A stretch of DNA of 64,000 nt from CADCVW01 sp964251385 (lineage in GTDB: Bacteria; Pseudomonadota; Alphaproteobacteria; Sphingomonadales; Sphingomonadaceae), in NCBI GenBank assembly GCA_964251385.1, contig CAXUJK010000001.1:868001-932000 (forward strand), written 5' to 3'. Under the pieces are notes generated by a model. The model made no database searches. It saw nothing but the letters and a program-made list of their open reading frames with translations, and was not told the origin of the DNA. Both the position numbers and the translations under genes were made by a program. The number at the start of each line of letters is the position of its first letter. Position 1 is the first letter of the stretch. Positions 17,605 through 26,628 of this stretch are shown here, piece after piece.

Positions 17605-19043
17605 CGACGGCCCGCCTCGATCCGGGCCAGATAGTCGGGGTACGACGGCAGCGCGCCGGGCAGCGCGGCGACCCTGTCCACGATTCGGCCCAGCGCCGCG
17701 TGCACCGCCGCGGGGTCCGCGCCCAAGGTCACGGGATCGGCCCGGCGCGGAACGATGCCGAGCCCTAGCAGCACCGCCAGCCAGCTGTCCCTGGTGAAGC
17801 TTTCCTCCTCGCAATGCGGCAGGCGTCCCCGGCTTTCAAACTGCTCGAGCGTGTGCGCCAGGCTGTCGGGCCGCGCGAGGCGCGCCGCCGCCCGCCAGAA
17901 GTCGCCGCGCGTGCGGCCGGCGGCGGCGTAATGGGCCGCGATGAAGTCGCGCGCGCGCTCGGCCTGCTGCCGCGTGCGACGATTATACTCCGCGATCTCG
18001 AGCGGGTGGCAGTCCCGCCCGGAAAGCAGGTCGAGCGCGCGTGCGATCCCCGATTGCGCCAGATGGAGGTTGGTCCATTCGAGCGGGTCGAGGGCGACCG
18101 CCGCGTCGCCCAGCGCAAGCACGTTGCCGAGCCACGGATCGGTGCGGAAGCCCGGGCGCAACATGATCGGCTCGCCCGCCCCGGCGAAGATGCGCGCCGC
18201 GCTCGCCTCGCGCGTCACCGCCGCGGTGTAGCAGAAGCCCGTCAGCGTGCGGTCGCGCCCCGGCGACGCCCAGCGCCACCCCGCGGGCATGGCGACGACC
18301 TCGTCGCAGGACGATGGCGGTCGCGCGGGCGCCTCGGCGAGGCGCAGCCGGTCGCAAGGCAGCACGTCGCTCCAATCCTCGAACCCGTCGCCCAGCGCCG
18401 ACCGCAGCGGCGCCGACGGCCCGGCGCAATCGAGGAACAGATCGGCCGCGACCTCGCGTCCGCCGTGCAGGGCGATCGCGGCCACCCCGCCGTCCTCGCG
18501 GTGCCGGACGCCGGCGAGCCCGCCGGGAATCAGGGCGACGGCGAGCCGCCGCGCATGCGCCAGCAGCAGCGCGCGGTAGCGCGGCGGATCGAGGCGAAGG
18601 GCATATTCGAAGTGCGACAAGGGCGACGCCGGGTCGTCCGAGGGAGGCACGAACTTGCCGGCGCGCGCGAGCGCGGCGGCGGGGGAGTGGCTATCGAAAC
18701 CCGCCGCCCGCCCCCCGCGGCGCGCGTTCAGCCAATGCTGGTGGAACGGCCCCGGCGCGACCGACGCGCCCGCCTCGCCGAACGCGTGGAAGAACGGCTT
18801 GTGGTCCCCGCCCCAGCCTTCGAAACGGGTGCCCACGCGGTGCGTCGCCCCGGCCGCGACCGCCTCGTCCTCGCTCACCCCGATCCGGTCGTGAAACCCG
18901 GCGATCGCGGGCAGCGTCCCGGGCATAGTGTCGGCCAGCGCGGCGGGATCGAGATCCGACGCGACCACCGTGACGGAAACGCCGGGCAAGGCGCGCGCGA
19001 ACGCGACCGCGGCCGACAGGCCGACGATGCCGCCGCCCAGCAC
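17601..19043 (-). CDS. Degenerate halogenase-family flavoprotein, paralogue 2
   Basis: Middle paralogue, at least 480 residues. It keeps the FAD fold (VLGGGIVGLSAA, LFLDCAGPSAPL, VLALGDAAVALDPLEW) but differs at sites conserved in both neighbours: TFK becomes THR (Arg69), WxWxIP becomes WRWASP and LEPLESTSIHL becomes LDPLEWTNLHL. It is therefore unlikely to halogenate by the known lysine mechanism. The GTG start used here cuts the first beta strand of the FAD fold. In-frame sequence upstream (APVRSVAV) and a CTG at 19082 that would overlap the upstream stop by 4 bases (CTGA) suggest a longer N-terminus. A structural partner or altered oxidoreductase role is possible. Confidence 0.78.
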   Translation of the reverse strand: MLGGGIVGLSAAVAFARALPGVSVTVVASDLDPAALADTMPGTLPAIAGFHDRIGVSEDEAVAAGATHRVGTRFEGWGGDHKPFFHAFGEAGASVAPGPFHQHWLNARRGGRAAGFDSHSPAAALARAGKFVPPSDDPASPLSHFEYALRLDPPRYRALLLAHARRLAVALIPGGLAGVRHREDGGVAAIALHGGREVAADLFLDCAGPSAPLRSALGDGFEDWSDVLPCDRLRLAEAPARPPSSCDEVVAMPAGWRWASPGRDRTLTGFCYTAAVTREASAARIFAGAGEPIMLRPGFRTDPWLGNVLALGDAAVALDPLEWTNLHLAQSGIARALDLLSGRDCHPLEIAEYNRRTRQQAERARDFIAAHYAAAGRTRGDFWRAAARLARPDSLAHTLEQFESRGRLPHCEEESFTRDSWLAVLLGLGIVPRRADPVTLGADPAAVHAALGRIVDRVAALPGALPSYPDYLARIEAGRR

Positions 19044-19078
19044 CGCGACGGAGCGAACGGGCGCGCGCGTGGGCAGGA

Positions 19079-20605
19079 TCAGGCCGCCTCGGCCACGATC
19101 GCGGCGTCGCGCGCGGCGATGAACGCTCCGTGGTCGGGCATCGCCGCGACGCTCGCCCCGACGTGCGAACGCAGCTTGGCCACCGCGCGGTCGAGCCCAT
19201 CCAGCGGCGGGATGTCGGCGCGCTGGTCCCAGCCGTGCGGCACCACGCCTTGGCCCAGATAAACCGCCAGCCAGCTGGGCTCGAGGAACAGACCCTCGGT
19301 GTAGGTAGCGACGCGCCCGGCGTGCCGGAACAGGTCCATCTTCTCGGCGAGGCTGTCCGGCACGTCCATCGTGCGGACATGGTACCAGAAGTCCGAATCA
19401 TCGCGCGTCGTGGCGTGGTAATGCAGGATCAGGAAGTCGCGGATGCGGTCATATTCCATGTCCACGAGACGGTTATACTCGTCGCGGTCCGCCGAGGCGA
19501 TCTCGCGTTCGGGAAACAGCTCTATCAACTGGGTAATCGCCATCTGCGCGAGGTGGATGCTGGTCGATTCCAGCGGTTCGAGAAAGCCCGAAGCGAGGCC
19601 GACCGCCACGACGTTGCCGACCCAGCTGCGCCGCCGCCGTCCCGCCCGGAAGCGGAGCAGGCGCGGGTCGGCCAGCGCAGCGCCTTCGACCGAAGCGACC
19701 AGGGCGTCGGCCGCCGCCTGATCGGAGACGTGCGCCGAGGAGTAGACGTAGCCGTTGCCGACGCGATGCTGGAGCGGGATGCGCCAGCGCCAGCCCGCGG
19801 GCATCGCCGTGGCGCGCGTGTACGGCTCGATCGGTCCCGGGGGAGAGGCACAGGGCATCGCCACGGCGCGGTCGCAAGGCAGCCAGCGCGACCAATCCTC
19901 CCACGGTTCGGCCATGGCATCGCCGAGCAACAGGCTGCGGAACCCCGAACAATCGACGAACAGGTCGCCTTCCACCCGCTCGCCGCTCTCCAGCCGCAGC
20001 GCGCGGACGTGGCCGCTTTCACCGTCGCGATCGACTGCGACGACACGGCCCTCCGTCCGCCGCGCGCCGTGCCGCTCGGCGAAGGCGCGCAGATAAGGTC
20101 CGAACAGGGTCGCATCGAATTGATAGGCGTAGCCGAAACTGCCGTTCAGATCGTCGGGGTTCGCGTCCGGCAACCGGAACCGGCACGCGCGGGCGGCTGC
20201 GACCGCGACCGAATAGTCTCCAAGCGCCTCAGCCCGGCCCGCTGCGCGCAGCCGCAGCCAGTAATGATGGAACCCGACGTCGTTCAACGGCCGTCCGAAG
20301 CTGCCGAACGGATGGATGTAGCTGTCGCCGATCTGCCCGAAATCGCGAAAGTCGATTCCGAGCTTGAACGTCGCGTGCGTCGCCCGCATGAAATCGGCCT
20401 CGGCGAGACCTAGGCGTTCCACGAACGCGCGGATGTGCGGAAGCGTCGCCTCCCCCACCCCGACGATCCCGATGTCGGCCGATTCGACCAGCCGCACGGT
20501 GCACGCGCGCGGCAGCAACCGCACGAGCGCCGCGGCCGTCATCCAGCCCGCGGTACCGCCGCCAACCACAACCACGCCGATCGGCCTCGTCGTTTTTTCC
20601 TCCAT
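19079..20605 (-). CDS. Flavin-dependent halogenase (tryptophan-halogenase family), paralogue 3
   Basis: First gene of the halogenase operon, 508 residues. The FAD motif VVVVGGGTAGWM is at residues about 11-22, then GVGEATLPH, the catalytic-lysine motif ATFKLGIDF (Lys81), WRWRIP and LEPLESTSIHL. The protein therefore has the full set of halogenase landmarks and resembles paralogue 1 closely along its length. The ATG at 20605 follows GGGGAA; an upstream start adds 21 unrelated residues and was rejected. It is transcribed away from the TonB receptor through a shared 220-base region, an arrangement seen repeatedly in Caulobacter, Xanthomonas and sphingomonads. Confidence 0.88.
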   Translation of the reverse strand: MEEKTTRPIGVVVVGGGTAGWMTAAALVRLLPRACTVRLVESADIGIVGVGEATLPHIRAFVERLGLAEADFMRATHATFKLGIDFRDFGQIGDSYIHPFGSFGRPLNDVGFHHYWLRLRAAGRAEALGDYSVAVAAARACRFRLPDANPDDLNGSFGYAYQFDATLFGPYLRAFAERHGARRTEGRVVAVDRDGESGHVRALRLESGERVEGDLFVDCSGFRSLLLGDAMAEPWEDWSRWLPCDRAVAMPCASPPGPIEPYTRATAMPAGWRWRIPLQHRVGNGYVYSSAHVSDQAAADALVASVEGAALADPRLLRFRAGRRRRSWVGNVVAVGLASGFLEPLESTSIHLAQMAITQLIELFPEREIASADRDEYNRLVDMEYDRIRDFLILHYHATTRDDSDFWYHVRTMDVPDSLAEKMDLFRHAGRVATYTEGLFLEPSWLAVYLGQGVVPHGWDQRADIPPLDGLDRAVAKLRSHVGASVAAMPDHGAFIAARDAAIVAEAA

Positions 20606-20825
20606 TTCCCCGTCGTGGAAAACTTCGCACTGTAACACAATGGCCACAGGCGGCGGCACGCCTGCCAATTCGTCTTTCGAATTACATTATTCGGCTTGAT
20701 AGCCGCAGAATTGAAACATACACGATTGGTTCCACGGCCAGCCAGGCCTGTTGCGAAATTTATGGGATCAGATCGGCCGGCAAGCATCGGACGACGATCC
20801 GCCAGGATGTCGAAAGGGAACACAC
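20606..20825. promoter_or_regulatory. Divergent promoter region, halogenases / TonB receptor
   Basis: This 220-base region separates the halogenase operon (minus) from the TonB receptor (plus). It is AT-richer than its surroundings, especially 20675-20730. The receptor's ATG at 20826 is preceded by AAGGGAA. No confident -35/-10 pair or operator could be picked by eye. Confidence 0.4.
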
Positions 20826-23800
20826 ATGACTCGCATCGCGTCGTCGCGGACGAACTCCACTAAGCTGCGGATGTTCGGGATGGGGGCTTCGGCGATCGCC
20901 ATCATGGTCGCGACCCAGCCGCTTACTGCGCAAACCGCGTCCGAACAGGCGGCTCCCCCCAAGCCTGCCGGGTCGGGTGCTCCGGGACCCAGCTCGGGAA
21001 ACCCGTCGGTCGATGATGCCACCGCAGGGACAGCGCCGGGTTCCGCCGGTTCGATCAGCGGCTCGACAGGTAGCTCGCCGCAGTCCGAGGACACCCCGCC
21101 CGACACGGAAACCGACGAGATCGTCGTCACCGGCGTCCGTCAGAGCCTCGCCAACGCCCAGAACATCAAGCGCAACGCCGACACGATCGTCGATGCGATC
21201 ACTGCCGAGGACATCGGCGCCCTTCCCGACCGGTCCGTCAACGAGGCGCTGCAACGCGTGCCCGGCGTGGCGATCAGCCGCTTCGCCGCACCCAACGACT
21301 CCCAGCATTATTCCGCGCAAGGATCGGGCGTCATCATCCGCGGCCTCAACTACGTGCGCGGCGAGTTCAACGGCCGCGACGCGTTCGCCGCGGGCGGCGG
21401 GCGCGAGATCGGGTTCAACGACATTCCCTCGGAAATCGTCGGCTCGATCGAGGTCTACAAGAACCTCACCGCGGACCTGATCGAGGGCGGCATCGCGGGC
21501 AACGTCAACATCAACACGCGCAAGCCGTTCGATAACCGGGACGACGTTCTCTTCCTGTCCGGTGGTCTCAATTACGGCGACCTTGCCGAGCGCGCGTCGC
21601 CGCAGGCCGTGGCGCTGGTCTCGAAGCAATGGGACATGGCGAGCGGCGGGCGCTTCGGTATCCTGGGCAGCCTCACCTATCAGAGGATCCGCAGCCGCGC
21701 GGACTCGGTGTTCACCGCCTCCTTCCTTCCGCGCTTCAACGACGACACCAACGGCAACGGCACGCAGGACGCGGGCGAAGGACGTGCGATCAACGCCGGC
21801 ACCGGGTTCGCGCGTACCTTGTTCGATACGTTTCCGGTTCCCGCCGGTCAGAACCGCGTGTACGTTCCGCTGGGCGCTGGATCGCGTACGCAGGATTTCG
21901 ATCGCAACCGCATCGGCTACTCGGGCTCGGTCCAGTTCGAGAACGCGGACCGCAACTTCCTGATCACCGGTCAGTTCCTGCGCGCCGAATCGAAGGAGGA
22001 GTGGGTCGAGCACACGATCGAGCCCAACAACTACTACAACGACGTGACCGCCATCTTCCCGGCGGCGGGCACCAGCTTCACGTTCGACGAGGACGGCGTC
22101 TTCACGAGCGGCATCCTGACCAAGCCCAATAACGGCGACGCGCAGGGCTTCCGGCCCGACGGCTCCTACGGGATTCTCCAGTTCGACCCGAACGGCGGAC
22201 GCATCACGCAGTCCAACCGCCACTTCTATTCAAAGTCGATCACCCAGGATCAGTCGATCAACGTGAAGTGGGAACCGACCGAGCGGCTTCATCTGAACTT
22301 CGACGGACAGTTCGTCACGTCCAAGGTCAAGGTCATGGACGACATCCTCGACACCAGCACGTTCGCGGGCGTGTCGCTCGATCTGCGCGAGAGCATTCCG
22401 CAGATCGGCTTCACCGTCCCGGGCGGGGACACGGCGGGCTATTTCGCCAATCCCGACCAGATCTACTTCCGCGATGCGTTCAACGGCCGGCAGGACAATG
22501 ACGGCGAGGAGTACGCGTTGCGCGCCGATGCGCAGTACGACGTCAGCGAAGAAAGCTTCCTGCGCAACGTCCGTCTCGGCGCCCGCTATGCGGACCGCAA
22601 GCAGACGGTGCGCCAGCATGACTACACGAACTGGGGCAACCTCTCGGAAACCTGGGCGAGCGGCGGTCCGGTAACGTTCGCCGACGCCCCCGCGGGGAGC
22701 GGCCAGCTCTACAACTTCACCAACTTCTTCCGCGGGGACGCCGCCACGCCGCCGAGCGCATTCTTCGTACCCAACGAGATCGTGAGCAACCACGACGCGT
22801 TCACCGATCTTCTCCGCCGCATCACGGCGCAGGGCGGCGGCAGCTATCGTCCGCTCGAGGATCGTGGCACCGATTTGATCAAGGGCGTGTTCCTGCCCAA
22901 CGAGATCTTCCGCAACAGCGAGAAGACGTTTGCGGCGTACGTCCGCGCCGACTTCGGGATCGACGATTTCGGTAACGGCATGAGCCTGTCCGGCAATGTC
23001 GGCGTTCGCTACGTCAACACTCGCGACAGCTCGCTCGGCGCGCTCACCTTCCCGAACCAGGGCAACATCTTTACGCCCGACACTAACAATCCTCCGCGTT
23101 ACAATACGTTGGCCGAGTATTGCGCCTTCACAATCGCGAACAGGGCGACGACCGGGGCGACGGGGCCTTTGCCGCCGATCTGCACTGTCACGCCCGCGCA
23201 GCAGAATGCGATTCTTGCTTTTTCGAACGGGGCGTCGATTCCGGACAATGCCCGGCAGAAGTTCGACTTCTTCTTGCCGAGCGCCAACATCAAGCTGGAG
23301 ATCACCCCGCAGATCCTGCTGCGCGCGGCGGGGTCGAAGGCGATCTCCCGCCCCAACTTCGGCGACCTGCGCAATTATGTCGGACTTGGCACCGCGGGCG
23401 GGAACTCGACGGGAAATTTCGGTTTTCAGGGCTCGTCACGCAATCCCTTCCTCCGCCCGATCGAGGCGACGCAGTTCGACCTTTCGGCGGAATGGTATTT
23501 CGCCAAGGTCGGCTCGATCACGGGCGCCGTGTTCCACAAGACGCTCGACAACATTATCGTCGACAATTTCGGGTTCACGCGCACCGTGACCAACAACGGT
23601 CAGACGTTCGACGTCGGTATCAACGGCCCAGCCAACGTTTCGGGCAAGGCCAAGATCAAGGGCGCCGAAATCGCCTATCAACAGACCTACGACTTTCTTC
23701 CGGGCAAGCTGCGCGGGCTTGGTCTGCAGGCCAACTACACGTACATCGACGCTGGCCGCATCCCGAACGGCGTTCCTAACAACGCCGACAACGACGGCAA

Positions 23801-24182
23801 CCGGCCTCCGCAGGACGTGACGGGCATCTACGACAACCTGTCCCTCGCCGGCTTGTCGAAGCACAACGCCAACATCGCGGGCTTCTACGATCTGGGCGGC
23901 TTCTACGCGCGCGTGGCGTACAGCTGGCGTTCGAAGTTCCTGCTCACCAACCGCGACTGCTGCTTCCCGTATCTCCCGGTCTACTCGCTTGCGACCGGGC
24001 AGCTGGACGCGTCGGCGTTCTACACCGTGAACAAGAACTTCAAGCTCGGCATCACAGCGCAGAACCTGCTGGACGAAACGACCAAGACGACATTCCTCCT
24101 AAACGGCGAAGGGCTTGAAGCGCCGCGCAGCTTCTTCAAGAACGACCGTTCATTCACGATAAGCGCGAGCATCACCTACTAA
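20826..24182 (+). CDS. TonB-dependent outer-membrane receptor
   Basis: Outer-membrane beta-barrel transporter of 1118 residues, likely importing glycan fragments, powered by TonB. The N-terminus has a signal peptide ending ALTAQ-like (QPLTAQ), then an unusual Pro/Gly/Ser/Thr-rich stretch of about 70 residues, then the TonB box and plug start (DEIVVTGVRQSLANA, DTIVDAITAEDIGALPDRS, ALQRVPGVAISRF). This plug wording is that of the Xanthomonas/Caulobacter TonB receptor subfamily. The protein ends with an aromatic beta strand (FTISASITY). Neighbouring mannanases suggest mannooligosaccharides as cargo; the divergent halogenases leave other possibilities. There is no STN signalling domain. Confidence 0.93.
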   Translation: MTRIASSRTNSTKLRMFGMGASAIAIMVATQPLTAQTASEQAAPPKPAGSGAPGPSSGNPSVDDATAGTAPGSAGSISGSTGSSPQSEDTPPDTETDEIVVTGVRQSLANAQNIKRNADTIVDAITAEDIGALPDRSVNEALQRVPGVAISRFAAPNDSQHYSAQGSGVIIRGLNYVRGEFNGRDAFAAGGGREIGFNDIPSEIVGSIEVYKNLTADLIEGGIAGNVNINTRKPFDNRDDVLFLSGGLNYGDLAERASPQAVALVSKQWDMASGGRFGILGSLTYQRIRSRADSVFTASFLPRFNDDTNGNGTQDAGEGRAINAGTGFARTLFDTFPVPAGQNRVYVPLGAGSRTQDFDRNRIGYSGSVQFENADRNFLITGQFLRAESKEEWVEHTIEPNNYYNDVTAIFPAAGTSFTFDEDGVFTSGILTKPNNGDAQGFRPDGSYGILQFDPNGGRITQSNRHFYSKSITQDQSINVKWEPTERLHLNFDGQFVTSKVKVMDDILDTSTFAGVSLDLRESIPQIGFTVPGGDTAGYFANPDQIYFRDAFNGRQDNDGEEYALRADAQYDVSEESFLRNVRLGARYADRKQTVRQHDYTNWGNLSETWASGGPVTFADAPAGSGQLYNFTNFFRGDAATPPSAFFVPNEIVSNHDAFTDLLRRITAQGGGSYRPLEDRGTDLIKGVFLPNEIFRNSEKTFAAYVRADFGIDDFGNGMSLSGNVGVRYVNTRDSSLGALTFPNQGNIFTPDTNNPPRYNTLAEYCAFTIANRATTGATGPLPPICTVTPAQQNAILAFSNGASIPDNARQKFDFFLPSANIKLEITPQILLRAAGSKAISRPNFGDLRNYVGLGTAGGNSTGNFGFQGSSRNPFLRPIEATQFDLSAEWYFAKVGSITGAVFHKTLDNIIVDNFGFTRTVTNNGQTFDVGINGPANVSGKAKIKGAEIAYQQTYDFLPGKLRGLGLQANYTYIDAGRIPNGVPNNADNDGNRPPQDVTGIYDNLSLAGLSKHNANIAGFYDLGGFYARVAYSWRSKFLLTNRDCCFPYLPVYSLATGQLDASAFYTVNKNFKLGITAQNLLDETTKTTFLLNGEGLEAPRSFFKNDRSFTISASITY

Positions 24183-24321
24183 CGGCGCGCTTTCGAGGAC
24201 CCGTACTGTTCGCGATGCGGCTGAACGGGGTCGATGCGGACGGACACGGGTATTAGGGGCGAGAGGCTTCGGCGCATCTCCGTGACACGCACGGGGTGCG
24301 CCGCTTTATTCGGAGGCGCGA

Positions 24322-25482
24322 ATGACCAAGTTCCTCCATGCCGTTCCGATGGCCTTGTCGGCTCTGGCGATGGTGCCGGGTTGCGCGAGCGTCCCCACCG
24401 CCCGTTCCTTGTCGGTATCGGGTCCGGCCGAACCTCGCGCGACCCGCGAGACGCATGCCTTGTTTCTCAACCTGCGCGCGCTGGCGCCGACCCAAACGCT
24501 GTTCGGGCATCAGAACACGCTCGCTTACGGATATCGCTGGACAAACGAGCCTGGCCGCTCCGACATTAAGGACGTCACCGGCGCGTATCCCGCCGTCTAC
24601 GGCTGGGACCTCATGGATATCTTCGTCCAAGGACAACCCGATCGCTATGATCCGGTCAAGGCGGAACGATTGCGGCAGTGGATCGTCCAGGGCCACGCCC
24701 GCGGCGGAGTCATCACGCTTAGTTGGCACATGCCTAATCCCGTCACGAACACAGACGCCTGGGACGTGAAGACCGCCGCAGTTTCGCGTATCCTTCCAGG
24801 AGGCGACCGGCACGCCGCGTTCGCCGCCAAGCTGGACATCGCCGCCCGCTTCATGGGCAGTCTAAAGGCGACGAACGGTGCCGTGATCCCCGTCATCTTC
24901 CGCCCGTATCACGAACATACGGGCAGCTGGTTCTGGTGGGGCCGCGATCACAGCACGGTCGCGGAGTACAAGGCGCTGTGGCGGATGACGATCGCCAAGA
25001 TGCGGGACGTCGGGGGTTTGCGCAACCTGCTCTACGCCTATTCGACGGACGTGTTCGAAACCGAAGCGGAGTATCTCGAGCGCTATCCCGGCGACGATGC
25101 CATCGACGTTCTCGGCTTCGACGACTACCATGGCATAAAAAGCGTGGACACGCTTCCCGCTTTCCAGCGACGGTTGAGGATGCTTGTCACCATGGCGCGC
25201 GCACGCGGCAAGATCCCGGCGCTGACGGAAACGGGATTGGAGGCGATCCCTGACCCCACCTGGTGGACGAGCGTGCTGTTGCGCGGAATTCAGGCGGATC
25301 CGGTCGGACGCGGGATCGCGTGGGTGCTGGTGTGGCGAAACGCCAATCCCGCGACCGACCGCAAGGAGCATTTCTACGCCCCTTATTCCGGGCAGAAGAG
25401 CGCCGCCGACTTCATCCGCTTCAAGCAGGATCCGCAGATCCTGTTCGAGGACGAATTGCCGGACCTCTACCGGACCCGATGA
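24322..25482 (+). CDS. GH26 endo-beta-1,4-mannanase lipoprotein
   Basis: Family 26 mannanase of 386 residues. The N-terminus (ALSALAMVPGCAS) is a lipoprotein signal with Cys21 as the acylation site. GH26 landmarks are TLFGHQNTLAYGY, WDLMDIF, LSWHMPNPVT, FRPYHEHTGSWFWWG (acid/base Glu) and ALTETGLEAI (nucleophile Glu), followed by WVLVWRNA. The ATG follows a GGAGGC ribosome site. It lies downstream of the TonB receptor, and its stop overlaps the next ATG by 4 bases. It is the best single indicator that the locus targets beta-mannans. Confidence 0.93.
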   Translation: MTKFLHAVPMALSALAMVPGCASVPTARSLSVSGPAEPRATRETHALFLNLRALAPTQTLFGHQNTLAYGYRWTNEPGRSDIKDVTGAYPAVYGWDLMDIFVQGQPDRYDPVKAERLRQWIVQGHARGGVITLSWHMPNPVTNTDAWDVKTAAVSRILPGGDRHAAFAAKLDIAARFMGSLKATNGAVIPVIFRPYHEHTGSWFWWGRDHSTVAEYKALWRMTIAKMRDVGGLRNLLYAYSTDVFETEAEYLERYPGDDAIDVLGFDDYHGIKSVDTLPAFQRRLRMLVTMARARGKIPALTETGLEAIPDPTWWTSVLLRGIQADPVGRGIAWVLVWRNANPATDRKEHFYAPYSGQKSAADFIRFKQDPQILFEDELPDLYRTR

Positions 25483-26498
25483 CGCCTTCCGTGGCATCCG
25501 CCGCGCGCGTTGCCGAGGTCTCCGGCATCACGCCGCAGGCCTTCGTAGAGGAAATCGCTCCCGCCTACCGACCGATGGTCCTGCGCGGCCTCGCGGCCGA
25601 CTGGCCGGCCGTGGCGCAAGGGCAACGGTCGCCGCGCGCCATGGCCGATTACCTGCTGACCTTCGATGGCGGCCGCGCCGCCGACGTTATGGTCGGCGGG
25701 GCCGACATAGCGGGGCGTTTCTTCTACCGCGACGATCTGGCGGGCTTCAATTTCGAACGCGCCAAGGTGCCGCTGCCGAGGCTGCTGGCGGAACTGCTGC
25801 ACATCGACGGGGATCCGTCAGCGCCCGCGCTCTACGCGGGGTCGGCGACGACGCACGATCATCTGCCCGGCTGGACCGAGGCGAACCGGCTGCCGCTGCC
25901 GACCCCGGACGCGACGCCGCGCGTGTGGATCGGCAATGCGAGCCGCGTCTCCACGCACTACGACGTGTCCAGCAACATCGCGGTCGTGGTCGCAGGCCGG
26001 CGCCGCTTTGCGCTGTTTCCGCCCGATCAGACGGAAAATCTCTATGTGGGGCCGCTCGACGTCACGATCGCGGGCCAGCCGACCAGCCTGGTCGATCTTG
26101 AGGCGCCCGATCTCGGGCAATATCCGCGTTTCGCGACGGCGCTCGGCCACATGCAGGTGGCGGATCTGGAGCCCGGCGACGCGATCTTCGTGCCCTCGCT
26201 CTGGTGGCACGACGTCAAGGCCACGGGCGTCCTCAACGTGCTCGTCAACTACTGGTGGAATAACCCGGTGGTATCTCCCTTCCCCGCTCTCGTTCACGCG
26301 CTGCTCGCGATCCGTGATCTGCCGAGCGGCGAGCGGGATGCCGTGCGCGCGTGGTTCGATCACTACGTGTTCGGCGAACATGCGGGCCAGGCCGCGGCTC
26401 ATCTTCCGGCCGCCGCGCGCGGCGTGCTCGACGCGCCTTCCCTCGAACGCACCGCCGTGATCAAGGACTACCTCGCCCGCGTGATGGCGCGAAGCTGA
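25479..26498 (+). CDS. JmjC/cupin-like (cupin_8) putative Fe(II)/2-oxoglutarate protein
   Basis: Cytoplasmic 339-residue protein of the cupin-like/JmjC class. The metal-binding pattern is visible: STHYDVSSNIAVVV supplies HxD, and SLWWHDVKAT supplies the distal His, with GRRRFALFPPDQ between, as in Fe(II)/2-oxoglutarate hydroxylases. The N-terminal part (YRPMVLRGLAADWPAV) is typical of the family. Genes of this type recur beside TonB receptors and halogenase-like proteins in Caulobacterales, Xanthomonadales and sphingomonads, often with a sapC gene that is absent here. The ATG overlaps the GH26 stop by 4 bases. Its substrate is unknown. Confidence 0.85.
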   Translation: MTPSVASAARVAEVSGITPQAFVEEIAPAYRPMVLRGLAADWPAVAQGQRSPRAMADYLLTFDGGRAADVMVGGADIAGRFFYRDDLAGFNFERAKVPLPRLLAELLHIDGDPSAPALYAGSATTHDHLPGWTEANRLPLPTPDATPRVWIGNASRVSTHYDVSSNIAVVVAGRRRFALFPPDQTENLYVGPLDVTIAGQPTSLVDLEAPDLGQYPRFATALGHMQVADLEPGDAIFVPSLWWHDVKATGVLNVLVNYWWNNPVVSPFPALVHALLAIRDLPSGERDAVRAWFDHYVFGEHAGQAAAHLPAAARGVLDAPSLERTAVIKDYLARVMARS

Positions 26499-26505
26499 GG
26501 ATCGG

Positions 26506-26628
26506 ATGATGACGTTCGTCGATCAGGGCGGCAAGCGCGATGCCGGTGTCCCCACCAACGGTGCCGGCGCGGCTTCAGCCACACCAATGGCGACGGCGGC
26601 GCGCACGATGAGGAGGGCTGGACGATGA
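26506..26628 (+). CDS. Possible 40-residue leader peptide before zwf
   Basis: Between the cupin-like gene and zwf lies a short frame beginning ATGATG after GAGGA, coding a polar 40-residue peptide (MMTFVDQGGKRDAGVPTNGA...) and ending in a TGA that overlaps the zwf ATG by 4 bases. The overlap mimics the coupling used by real genes here, so it may couple zwf translation to an upstream ribosome. No homologue is recognised and there is no signal peptide. It could simply be open by chance in GC-rich DNA. Confidence 0.35.
   Translation: MMTFVDQGGKRDAGVPTNGAGAASATPMATAARTMRRAGR

Noticed and set aside
16102..20605. An antibiotic-type tryptophan halogenase cluster
   Set aside because: No pathway genes of pyrrolnitrin, rebeccamycin or similar compounds are present; the TonB receptor context indicates a different role.
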